Assembly: GCA_009767595.1 (NCBI GenBank) | Contig: VSDK01007345.1 | Location: forward strand, 94,921 to 158,920 | Direction: 5' to 3' | DNA from: Symbiodinium kawagutii | Lineage: Eukaryota > Sar > Dinophyceae > Suessiales > Symbiodiniaceae | DNA length: 64,000 nt | Shown: positions 12,059-23,200 of the stretch, piece after piece | Position numbering within the stretch: the stretch's first letter is position 1 | Layout: each line of letters opens with the position of its first letter | Program-made: the position numbers and the translations under genes | The notes under the pieces: generated by a model | The model's input: the letters and a program-made list of their open reading frames with translations, nothing else | Database searches by the model: none | What the model was told of the DNA's origin: nothing

Positions 12059-12766
12059 TCCCGAACCCATGGAGCTCCAAGCTGTCGGAGGCCGGACTTT
12101 GTGTAAAGCTGCTGCTTTTGCTTCCAGTCTCTAGGATTCTTCTTCGGCTCTTTGCTAGGCAATCCATATGGCATGCGAGCATTCGATTGCTTCGCCTTCA
12201 GACACAAACCTTTCCCCATTTCTAGAGGAAAAGTAAAAGACTCAGCGGGCCACCCCTAGCTCTTTGATAGCTTCCGCTGCTGCGGTTACCCCACCTACGA
12301 TTTGGACCATGCACACACTGTGAACGATTGCTGAAACCAGGTCCCCCTCACCACCGATAGAACTCTGTTCTGCGGGCGTTGACGATGGTGTGTTCCCATG
12401 TTGTTTCTATATATATCCATATGTGTTTTGAATAGATGTATATTTGCACATATGGAACAATTTCATATGTACATAGAAATTTAAATATGTAGAAATAAAT
12501 CAATATAAATATAATTGTATGTATGTATGTATGTATGGATGTATGTTCATGGTCAAATGCAGCTCAGCCACCAACCTCAAAAAAACTCTTACAGTCTCCC
12601 CAAAAGTGGGTCTAGTTGGTGGTTCCATTTTCTTTCTGAGGATGGCGAACCCTGGCGAACAGCCCTCCGATCCCGCTGCTGCAAGGCGAGGTGGTTGGCG
12701 AACCTTTCTATTGCTTCGCTCTTTAGCTTCCTGGCGCTGCGGTCGAACGAGATCAGCAAAACGCAT
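12059..12766 (-). CDS. Possible upstream exons, assignment uncertain
   Basis: Three exon-like open stretches lie upstream of the VELFAG gene on the same strand: 12766-12593 (after CCCAG, before GTAAGAG), about 12405-12254 (VSAIVHSVCMVQIVGGVTAA), and 12221-12059 (after TCTAG; MGKGLCLKAKQSNARMPYGL, before GTTGAC). The gap between the second and third is only about 32 bp, too short for a usual intron, so they may not all belong to one transcript. They could be 5' exons of the VELFAG gene or the 3' end of another gene. Confidence 0.35.
12512..12546. repeat. (GTAT)n microsatellite
   Basis: Perfect to near-perfect GTAT repeat of about eight units, complementary to the larger ACAT arrays at 13005-13195. 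Confidence 0.85.
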
Positions 12767-12998
12767 CTGGGTTTTGAAGCATAATTCTTTGATGGACGGT
12801 TGGAAATCAAAATGAAAGCAGGCTACATACCCCTACAGCCAACCATGAATCGAGATGCCAATGATTGATGATTGAAACACTTTGATAGGTCAAATGTTGC
12901 AGGCAAAAGCTCCAACACTCCTAAAGAGTACGCGGGAACAATGACCCCAAAAGGGATGGCTAGAAAGTCTCTTGACCAACCAACATGCTTCATCCCGA

Positions 12999-13195
12999 AG
13001 AAACGTACATACATACATACATACATACGTACGTACGTACATACATACATACATACATACATACATACACACATACCTACTTACTTTCTTTTTTACATAC
13101 AAAAAATTACCCCTGTAAAGGGTAATTTTTTTCAAGGCTATCATGCATACATACATACATACATACATACATACATACATACATACATACATACG
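12999..13195. repeat. (ACAT)n microsatellite in two blocks
   Basis: TACA/ACAT repeats at about 13005-13078 (interrupted by ACGT units) and 13143-13195, separated by a short segment with an inverted repeat (AAAAAATTACCCCTGTAAAG and its complement GGGTAATTTTTT). Open frames reading YIHT on the plus strand or CMYV on the minus strand are repeat artefacts. Confidence 0.9.
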
Positions 13196-13699
13196 CACAT
13201 ATGTATATTCTTTATTTACGCGCATGTTACTGGACCAAATCAATACATGTTTAGAAATATCTATGTATATAAACATATGTATACATATATATTTATAATG
13301 TGTGTGATGGAGCCCTGTCGTCCCAGAAATGTTTCCTGGTTAACGAAAACAACAGCAATCATTGGTGTGTCGCCAAGCATGTTCAGTCCTCATTTGGTTG
13401 GGCCAAAACAATTCTGACATCATTCAATGGTTCTGAAAGACCTTGGAATTATTGTCGCAAGTAGCTGAACAAAGGGCAATACCCAAGATATGCGATGGTT
13501 GGACACTATAGAATTAGATGGTTGGTCTAAATTTCCATCATCATTGCCAAAAGGGATTCTAATTTGCGCTGGGAATGTTCAACCCATGTCCTCAACCCTG
13601 TAACCGGCCCAAGCCAGCACTTTAGCCTCCAAGTGAAGCTGCGGTCCAGCCCCAAATCGATAGAAGCCGTCACCTACCGTTGAGCGTGTCCACCCAGAC
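13196..13699. other. Spacer with no recognised gene
   Basis: AT-rich sequence with no clear exon on either strand. Nothing else is seen. Confidence 0.35.
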
Positions 13700-15010
13700 C
13701 GTTGCGGTGGTCAAGGTCGTTGCTGCGGGGGGTTCATGTGTGGTTTTCCATTCTATTTGTGGGGGTCATGTATGGTTTTCCATTCTATTTGTCAAGCAGC
13801 AAATCTGACCGGCCCTGTTGGTCAGATCCAGCTGTCCAGCCTCCACCGAAAAGTTTCCAGCGAAAGCGAAGTAGATGTAGAGGAAGCCCACCTGCGCAGA
13901 TAGAGCGGCGAAGCACCCACATGCTGCCATGCTGTCGAGTGTGAACATAGAACTATAAAGGTGAGGTGGGCGACATTTCTGGCGGTTGCCTCATATCCTT
14001 TGATGAATTCTGAAACCCTACGATGGTTCATTGACTATTTTGGAACCGCATCGAACCCCTTCAGCCAGATCCAGCTGTCCAGCCTCCACCCAAAAGTTTC
14101 CAGCGAAAGCGAAGTAGATGTAGAGGATCGAAGCCCACCTACACAGATAGAGCGGCGAAGCACCCACATGCTGCCATGCTGTCGAGTGCGAACATAGAAC
14201 TATAAAGGTGAGGTGGGTGACATTTCTGGCGGTTGCCTCATATCCTTTAAATTCTGAATTCCTACGATGGTTCACTCACTACTTTGAACCGCATCGAACC
14301 CCTTCGGCCAGATCCAGCTCTGGCCTCCACCGGAAAGTTTCCAGCCAAAGCGAAGTCGATGTAGAGGAAGCTGTCCACCTGCGTGACATGGGGGTTGCCT
14401 GGTATTCCAATTCCATACATGTCGAACTGATTGAAACAAAAGTTCAGCAATCCTACAACGGTTTACTGACTACTTTGAACCGCATCGAACCCCTTCGGCC
14501 AGATCCAGCTCTCCAGCCTCCACCGGAAAGTTTCCAGCGAAAGCGAAGTAGATGTAGAGGAAGCTGTCCACCTGCGTGACATGGGGGTTGCCTGGTATTC
14601 CAATTCCATACATGTCGAACTGATTGAAACAAAAGTTCAACAATCCTACAACGGTTTACTGGCTACATTGGAACCGCATCGAACCCCATCGGCCAGATCC
14701 AGCTGTCCAGCCTCCCCAGGAAAGTTTCCAGCGAAAGCGAGGTAGATGTAGAAGAAGCTGCCCACCTACACAAATAGAGCGGTGGAGACTAAACATAAAA
14801 CTATAGAGGTAAGGTTGGTGACATTTCTGGGGGTTGGCTGCATGGCATTTTTCAATTCATACCGAGCCTGCAATCATTAAATTATAGCTGTAATTTGAGA
14901 ATCAAAATAAAACCCCATGGGCCAGACCCAGCTGTCCAGCCTGAAACTGGGAAGCCGGTGGCAAAGGCCAGGTAGATGTAGACGTAGCCACTTGCGCAAA
15001 TGGAGCGGTA
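13700..15010 (-). repeat. Tandem array of six related exon-like units
   Basis: Six units spaced about 190-245 bp apart (cores near 13870, 14115, 14356, 14546, 14742 and 14969) share a conserved minus-strand core that reads FLYIYFAFAGNFPVEAG or close variants after a CAG or TAG acceptor-like dinucleotide, followed by QLDLAEGVRCGSK. The cores stay open while the flanks between them diverge, which fits tandem exon duplication in a minus-strand gene. The hydrophobic aromatic core could be a membrane segment. The leftmost unit is preceded by a 33-bp direct duplication at about 13730-13795. No parent gene was recognised; it might instead be a non-coding satellite that happens to be open. Confidence 0.55.
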
Positions 15011-15473
15011 GCTTGAACATATGTTGCCAAACAAAATTCTATTTGAGATTTTGAGAGATGTTCGTCTATGTGGCGGTTGACTTTAGACTTTCCGATTCCG
15101 GCGCAATCATGAACTGCCTGTCAAATGGATGAATATTTTCCAACCGAGGAGAGATGAATCGATGCCTTTCAGCCTCGTGGTGGAACGCTCCTTTTTTGCA
15201 ATGGGCAAAGCGGACTGGCAGATCACCACGCACAGAATGGTTCCAAGAATCTAAGAACCCCGGGCAGCAGCTGGCGTTATTGTCAAACTGATGCTAGCTC
15301 TTTTGAAAAAGATGATTTCTATAACAATATGGTATTCTACTTTTCATGTTCAGCTGCTCACTACCCCGATTGGTTCGTTTCGATGTTCAACGCACTTCTG
15401 CATCAAGAAGTGTTCAATCCCCAAGCTCTAGCATAAACTGTTTATGCAGAGACATTACCACAGCTAAGCGAAA
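15011..15473. other. Spacer downstream of the minus-strand gene at 15474
   Basis: No exon-like sequence recognised; probably 3' flank of the next gene. Confidence 0.35.
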
Positions 15474-18400
15474 TTAATCACTAGAATTGGGCCAGAAAGC
15501 TCCCATTTTGGCAGCTTCCCAAGCAGCACTCACGGAATCATATCGCGACCATGTGTATTGACCCTTTGTACCATGAGCACCACAAGCAGCATCCTCACTT
15601 GGCGTTCCCAAAGTCTTGACAACGAAGGCTCTGGATTTGAGCAAGCATTCGATCGCCTGAGATGCAGGACAGAGCGAGCTGGGATTTGACAAGGGCGAGG
15701 GGGGGCTGAAAGCCATACATGTCAGTGATATGTCAGTGCAAAGTTAACAAATGGAAAATATTCTAACGCTATGTGCACAAACGTAAGTTCATGTATATGC
15801 CTCACTCAAATCATTGGCGCTGGTTTCAGAACCCGATTGAACACAATGAATTTGGACAATTGTTTGACATAATATGCTTGCTAGTAGCTGCGCCGTTGCT
15901 GGCCCGCAATGTATAACCATGAGCTCCTTTGTTTGGCTTGTCTCCTTGTGGATAAGCTTCACGGGGTACGCCTTCTAGGCTGTAACCTTTGAACGTAGCA
16001 ATCTCACCCTGGGACGTACCTTTGTTGTCACTGGCATCCATTGCTTTGAGCTTCTTGCCCAAACCCTTTGAATCAACACCTGCAGCACCATGTCCTGCAG
16101 CTTCTGCTCGGGCACGTTTCATACCAGCAGCCTAAGAATCAAGGAAAGGCTGGAATATGTTGGAACATGCAGGGACAAAAACGGAAAGGTAATTAAATGG
16201 GGTTTCAACAAAATTTAAAAATCATATAAACATGTTTTCTGTTGTCACCTTGAACCTTGACCGCTGCGTTTCCCCAGGGGTTGTTTTTTCCAAAACGAAA
16301 GACAAATAGCTGCCAAAGAACTGTTTGGATCCCAACCGGCGATGGGGTGTGGTTGTTGCCCAATGCTTTTTCCATGGTACCCAAAGCTGGCGGAGGCGTT
16401 GAAAGCACTGGTGTTCTGCTGCTAGCCTCTCCAGCATACTTGCCAGCCTTCTCCGCATCCATCGAATAGGTCTCGTCTTGCAACGCGGACAACAACTTCG
16501 AAGCATTCTCCTGCAGCAAATGTGCGAAACTGATCGAACAGCCACTGCCCGCATCAACATTGTAGGGATATGGATTGTAGAAATGAAACAGATCACTTTG
16601 TCAAATTCCCTTCGAGACCCCTAGCCCACATGTGCCCCTGTCCCAGCTCACACTCACTGGCCTTATCGGCCGTTTGCTTCTTCATCTCGGCTTCGCATTT
16701 GGTAGCTTCCTCACTGCTGGCGGACACATCCTCATTCTCAGAGCAGCTCAACACCTGATGGCGATGAACAAGCCGTTGTTGTTTGACCATGGGATCACAA
16801 AGACACCCCCAAAAACAAACACATTAATAGATTCAATTTCCACCTGGCCTTGTTGCCAACAGCTTTGTAGCGCGCAAACCATTGATGAAAATGATCCACT
16901 GTACTCAACCAGTTGCTGGCCCGCACCCCAAATCGGGCAAAGGCCCACTCACAGTACCGCAGGTAGTGCACCACATGGTCATTCCTTGGAAGCGTGGTGG
17001 CATTGATTTTAACAAAACCCTTTAACGAACCAATGCGCGGTTTAAGGCTGGCTCAAGTTGGAAACTAGCACAGGCTCATAAGTGGGTAAGCAACAAACAT
17101 TGTAGGGACAACAGGTGATAAATGCTTTCAAGAAACACCGCAATTTCAGGATGGTGCTGGTTGAAATAGCGAAGCAACCCAATGCACATTTCTGTGATCT
17201 CTGCTCTACGAGGGCCGCTGTTGCCATAGGTAGGCGTGGTAAACAATTCCTCTCGCCACTCAATGCCCTTGTGTGGGGGAGGTGAGCCAAAATCCTCTCC
17301 ACTAGAACTGGAATCCTCGGAATCCTCAGCTCCCACATCCTCCTCCTCATCGCCACCACGGCAATCATCCATCAGAATAGTGGGGGCAGTAAGCAACTCG
17401 CTGTCAGCAGGACTGTCAGCCTGCGGTGTGGGGGTTGTCACCAACAACCTCATCATCTCCACTAGCACCAGATTCAGAACTGGATTCCCCATCCTCCTCC
17501 CCGATCTCTCCCGGGGAACCCTCAACCTCTTCAGCTGCAACGGCTTCCCGTTCCACTGCAGCTACATCCTCCATAGGCTGCTCCATCTCGTCGCCTGCAT
17601 CCAACCCTTGGGCCTCCTCACAAGCGGTCAAGAAGAACCTACACACCTGCAACTGGACATGAAAACAATGGTTAGCAAGAATAAGCACAACCCAGCGCAG
17701 CAAAACAATTTAGCAAATACGTTTGATTGAATCATCGTGTTTCATACCAAATTGAACCTTCTCACCACCCCACCCTCTCCTTCTTTCCGCGAGAAGGTGA
17801 AGGCAGCAACCAGGCTTTCATCTCTGTGATGCGGGGGTGGCTGCCAGCACTCTTGCCTTAACCAAGCCGGTGAATGGAAGCACTATACCCCCCATAACTG
17901 CATTGGAAAAGGTCAGACCCAAACCCTTTATCCCCAAACAAAAACATTGAAGGAAAACTTTTTTGTTATAATTCAATCAAACTACTGTTGCGCCACAAAG
18001 TTCTCAGAGCGCCAATGCAAAGTTTCAACTTCTTTGCTTCATCCAGGGCCAATGTAAGGGTGGAATCATTCTCATAGGCTGGAACAAGGAGGCGATTGCG
18101 ATAGAGCTTGTGAAGGTAGAGAAAGGAATCTGCAAGGAAGAATTGGGATGGCACCCTGTCCCGAAACTTGACGATGACCGGCAAAATGAAACGGTAATTC
18201 AAGACCAAATCTTCAGCACGGGGAGTCGAGATGGTATCCGATAGCTGGAGCACAGCACCACCAGCCCACTCCGGACTCTCCAAAACCTGAGCCACTCGTA
18301 GAGGCAGCTTGGCCTTGATTTCTGTTGCCATAGACCTCACGTCGTGGACGTTCCAGGGCACCCTGCCAGGTCCTGAGGCGGAAGGCAAATGGCTAGATAA

Positions 18401-19265
18401 CCACTATTTTTGTAGCAAGCGGTCAAACATGTAACATGGAACCAACCTGACTATAGATACAGAAACTATAATCGAACTTCAAACTAGATCGAAAAAATCC
18501 TGTCAAGCTCAAGAGGTTTCAGTTGATCTATGCATTCATCTTAAGATAGTTAAGGCTAGCAGCTGCAGCTCTTCCACAGCTCCAGCGCTAGAGGCAAAGG
18601 GTTCGCCATTGTAGGGCTGGTCTAAACTTTGTGGGGCAAGCAAGGGTTCCAACCAAAATGGCTTCGGAAGTGGCCTGCGGGTTACACAACACAATCGCGA
18701 CATGAGGAGCAAATCAAGGGGAATGGTTGTGATTGGGCCCCCAAACGGTTCCCATCTTGCAAAGCCAAACCCAACTCCATGCCCATGGCAGCACTGCATG
18801 CAAGGGGGTTTGCGCACCTCGCTCGCAGGAGTTAGCGTGTTCGCACCATGGGCCGGCAAGCGAAAATGCTGGCTGACGAAGCAGGGCGGACTGGTGAAGT
18901 GGCATGATAGTAGCTGGTGAGTTCACCCTATTTGGTTGTGGCATGGCAAAGCGGCGAAACAAATCATACTCCCCTGAAAGTAGATACTTGAATGTGGCTC
19001 GGATTTATTTTTACAAATAAAGTTTACCCATGATCAATCTTAACTATTTGGTCCTTTCGATGGGGCACAGGTGACCGTTTGGGTTGACGGTTTCCAAACT
19101 TTGCTTGTATCAAAGTCCATGGTGGGAATCCTGTGGAATATATACTTGTGACCCTTCTTATCGATACAAAGCCAAAATGGCTCCCGATTGATCAGTTTCG
19201 TCCTCTGCGCATTGTGCATTGGCCAGCAAAAGCCAAAGTTCAGGAAACCGTTTCCATCAAAGAAA
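15474..19265 (-). CDS. Unrecognised multi-exon protein with acidic central region
   Basis: Minus-strand exon candidates in transcription order: about 19265-19075 (REPFWLCIDKKGHKYIFHRI), about 18860-18545 (PCMQCCHGHG, then PFGGPITTIPLDLLLMSRLC), 18385-17970 (EIKAKLPLRVAQVLESPEWA, then FLADSFLYLHKLYRNRLL), 17660-17050 (Glu/Asp/Ser-rich, then REELFTTPTYGNSGPRRAEI), 17010-16840 (DHVVHYLRYCEWAFARFGVR), 16760-16600, 16520-16240 (SKLLSALQDETYSMDAEKAG), 16120-15880 (KRARAEAAGHGAAG) and 15700-15474 (AAWEAAKMGAFWPNSSD, stop). The chain is inferred from open exons on one strand; splice sites were not all fixed and more than one gene is possible. The acidic exon appears to change frame near 17430-17450, which means an unnoticed short intron, a sequencing indel or decay. 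No known domain recognised; function unknown. Confidence 0.5.
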
Positions 19266-19739
19266 GGAAATAATCACTGACATGATCAGCGATGTGATGG
19301 ACCCAATGAAAATGAGCACGTTCATACATGATATGTGTGTAGACAGTTTCACATAGAAAATTATTAGGCACACATATGATACATATATGTTACTACAAAG
19401 TTAAGGTGGCCACTATGGTGTCCACCTTAACATTTTTTTTGCGAGCCAGCGAAGCCATTCAGAGAACCAACGTCATTCAAAGCAATGACGTTCTTTCAAA
19501 GTTTGTAGCGTTGGTTCAATCACAGCTGCTCAACCGTGCAGGCAGTTTTTGCATTGTTTGTTGCCACGTGTTGGCAAAACACAGCAGCTTGCGCAGGTGC
19601 AGTAGTTATGCTTGCAAGTTGGCCCACCCTGGCATCATTGAAAATCCTTCGGATACAAACAACACTGTTTTGCACAAGGCACACATGACGTTGTAAAAAC
19701 ACAAAACGTTGCACAAAAAGCAACAATGGATGGTCTAAG
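19266..19739. other. Spacer between gene and retroelement-like ORFs
   Basis: No exon recognised. Contains several short repeats of AACGTCATTC/AATGACGTTC type at about 19468-19495. The boundary of the ORF-containing unit to the right seems to be near 19735. Confidence 0.35.
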
Positions 19740-20021
19740 TGAACTAGACGATGGATTGGGATTGAGTGGACGACGATTGAGTCGGACTAATTGGCCCCCC
19801 TGGTTCCTACCATGTTCGCTGTCCGAAGATTCAACTGCAACAGGTGGTGATCTACCAGGTTGGGAACGGGTACCCGTCGTGATGGAAGCCATGGCTGGGA
19901 CCCTCTGGGAAAAAGTAATGCGGGTGCTGGTTCGTTCGACACTACTTCGTGATCTTGAGTTGGAATCCTCTTGGTTCCCTGAACTTGTAAAATCACTTGG
20001 TGGTGTGACCCCTGTCCCCGA
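19740..20021 (-). CDS. Truncated second ORF after the HAD-like ORF
   Basis: A Ser/Thr/Pro-rich open frame starting MSGTGVTPPSDFTSSGNQED at about 20021 runs to about 19740 in the same compositional style as the large ORF upstream, about 280 bp after that ORF's stop. Beyond 19735 the protein turns Cys/Phe-rich and unlike the rest, suggesting the original ORF is cut there. The arrangement (ORF1, short gap, ORF2 start, then abrupt end) fits a truncated retroelement-like insertion, but no polymerase domain is present, so this is inference. Confidence 0.4.
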
Positions 20022-20297
20022 CATGTTGATGCAGCTCAAGAGCGCAAGCTGCAACTTTTCCCGGATGCCAAAAGTCTGAGCTCGATCGACGCGAGTCGTT
20101 GCTCTAGCGTCCACACCTGTACACCTTCAAGGATTGCGATCGAGGACTTCGAACAATCGAACTTGCTCTGATCGAGTGAGGTGAATGCGTAGGGATAGCA
20201 GCCTACTGTTAGCAAATGGAAGTTAAGTGAAGGATGCACAGGTGATGGATGATCTTGAGCGAATGAAGTTATGATCGAGGCGAGAAACTCAGCCTCC

Positions 20298-23200
20298 TTA
20301 AACTTCAAAGACGTTGGTTGGATCTGGAGCTTCTTCGACCCCAGAAAATTCGGGATCCACTGGCGACCGGACGTGCCTATAATGAGCGGTGCCGGACAAT
20401 CTGGTGGGATATGTCGCTTCGTGATCCAAAAGGTATGGTATGTCGAAGTTGGTGACTTCTTCTAAAGGATTCAACCAAGCCCTCCACGGAACTCTACTTC
20501 CTCGCTCGGGGCGATCAATCCGATAGCAAAGAGCACCAGTCGTGCGACACTCCTTCACAATGTCCTGGCGATCGTCAAAGAGGATGTGGCCGCGCAACAC
20601 TGCGATGCGTACGGCCTTACCGGTCTTGCCAGTTCGTTCAGGTGTGTGGTGAAGACCTAGGTTGACGATGTAAGGGGTTTGTGCGAGAAACCTGAAAAAT
20701 GGCACAGCCGCTCTATCAGTTAACTCGACTCGTCCGATACCGCTGAAGGTTATCACTCCTACACCTAACTTGGCACCAGCGTTCTGGATCCGCGCACCCG
20801 CCTCAGCCAATGCAACCTTGACCTGTTGTGGAGGCTCCCACTGGAATTTCTCTCTTAAACCGAGGTCGACAACTCCGTGCCAATCTAAGAAAAGGCGAAT
20901 GAGTGGTTTACCGTCGACGTGGGATTGAGTGATTCGACTGTGGGGAACTTCTGGAGGTCGCTGTGGTCTGGCTGGTGGCGCAATTGGTGCAGCCGCCTTA
21001 GCTGTCGATGAAGAGGAAGCTGCTTGGCTTGCCCCTGGAGTAGGCCCAACTGATGCCGACCTCGGATCTATGTCCTGAGCACGTTGTTGCACACGCGTTG
21101 GATCAACCGCTGCAGCCGAGGCTGACTTATTGGTGGGTTGACTAGTGGCGGTGCGAGTGTTCTCAGCACCCTTACCCTGGGGTGACTGTGAACGTGCTGG
21201 TGGTGGTCGGGCTGTAGATGGTCCGGGGGTTCTCCCTCTCGATTGAGCAGCCTTGGCTTTGGCACGCTCCTGATCCTGCCTAAGACGTTGAAGACCTCGC
21301 ACGTAGTCCGCGTTGGTCGGAGTACCTGGAGGTGGCGGAGTCTCGTCCCACTCGGGAAAATCTGGTTCGTGCCACTGGGTGCCACTAAGAGGAATCCTAT
21401 CGAGTGGTACTTGCTTGGCAGGAGGTGCTTTCTTTGTTATTGGTGGTGGTTTAAAACCTTTAGGTCCAAACTCAGCACCCTGATCAGTTACAGAAGATGG
21501 GCGTGCTGGTGGAGATTTATATTGGAGCCGTTGAGGCGCTGAACCCTTTGGTGTCGGCAACAAAGGTGGTGGTGTCTTTGCCCTTGGTGGGTGTTTGGCA
21601 GTTTGCGAATCGAGGGGTGATGCAGTCGAAGCTGCTGTGTCGGGTTCCTCCGGTTCCACGACACTTGTAGCGCCACTGGCAGCTACTTTACCGCCTCCGC
21701 GAAAAACTTGGCCGGAGGAGGTGGTAGACTTGCGCCTCTTTGGCGATTCCCCTACGAGTTCGGGTCCTGACTCGTCCACAGACACCGCACGTGTTGGACG
21801 TGCTGTTCGCTTTGGTGCTGACTTTGGGTTCGCGCCTGCGGCTGCGTTCCTAACCACTTGACCGAGATTGTTAATCACCCTCCTACCCTCCGGAGCTGGC
21901 GTCACTGGATGGTCGGCTGATGTGGTGAAAACTGGGACTCGTCTTGCGCGGCTAGGAGCCTGGCGCCTTACCGGTGGTGAGAAAGCAGGTGCTTCCACAA
22001 TCACTGGATTGGCGCTTTGATGTGATCGCCACTTATTGGTCACCTCCCGTTCTTCCTCAGTTTCGTTTGCCAACTGCAACGGGGGAATAGGTGGCTCGTT
22101 TGAGGGTATGTGGTAATGCTCTGTGTTCGGCCCTATCCACTGCTGCTCCGGATGCACGAATGCAAAAGCGCGAGATGGATTCACCCAAGCGAATTCGGGC
22201 AATTCGTGAGGGTCAATCTCGACCGGGATATCCCCAGAGAAGTAGTCGGGATGAAGGCCTCGGCTCACAGGCAGTGTTGGTGGCGTAACGCCTACCCTTA
22301 CCCAGGTACCGTGTGCGTCTACCCTAACCGCTGGATACCCGTGCGTTCGGGGTCTAAGAATGGGTGTTCTAGATGAAAGGGATGGTCCACTGCGAGGAGG
22401 GGCCTCGCGAGCTTCACGCTCAGCCTGTTCACGAAGTCGATCAATGCGTGAGCCCGATCCCTCACTTCGCACTGGTGCAGACCTTGATCTGAGGCGCTCG
22501 TCTTCTTCCTGGACGTCAGCACGGCCCCTTAGCACAACTACAGGTGTACCTGATGGTGTGTGGGTTGGCACGTTGACGTAGGGGTCGAATTCTTGAACTT
22601 CCTCCTCCCTCTCCTCTAGAGCGCCCGCGCTCCCTGAACCTGGCGATGGTGATACCTCTTCCTCCTGCTCCGGCTCCTGATCAGGTGACAAGTCAACGTA
22701 ATCTGGAGCGCGACCCGCAGCCCCCTGATCCGAATGGTCGGAGGGAGGCGATGGCGGTGCTGGCAGTGGAGGTTCTTCGGCAGGTGGTTTTGGTGACAGC
22801 GCACGCGCTACAGACCCAGTTGGATTGATCTTTGGAGGTGGCTTGGGTGAAGATGACTTGGCTGGTCTAGCACCACTTGCAGCACTACCACTCCTAGCCC
22901 TAAGTGACGGTGGGGGTGACTTAGCTAAGCCGGTCTTGATGATTAAGGTCCCCCTAGGTGTCCTCTCAGGTTGCGTCTCGGATGGATGTGGTGGTGTGAT
23001 TGGTGCTGGCGCAGGCGCCGCCTTACCCTTAGCCTTAGGATCCACCCTTGGGCTTACCCTTGGCGCAGGACTACGTGTCCGTGGAGGATCTTGAGGTGGC
23101 CCCGGCAATGGTCCCCGACGTGACGATGTGTTCCGGGCAGTNNNNNNNNNNNNNNNNNNNNNNNNNNNNNNNNNNNNNNNNNNNNNNNNNNNNNNNNNNN

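Noticed and set aside
12823..13276. CMYV- and YIHT-repeat ORFs
   Set aside because: Translations of the ACAT microsatellite.
17049..17057. TGGCTCAAG, another possible spliced-leader remnant
   Set aside because: Only nine bases match, it is on the plus strand where genes run minus, and no ORF follows it.
19168..19184. Minus-strand match to the spliced-leader core (AGCCATTTTGGCT)
   Set aside because: It lies inside a good coding exon (REPFWLCIDKK) of the 15474-19265 gene, and the following CAAG is absent.
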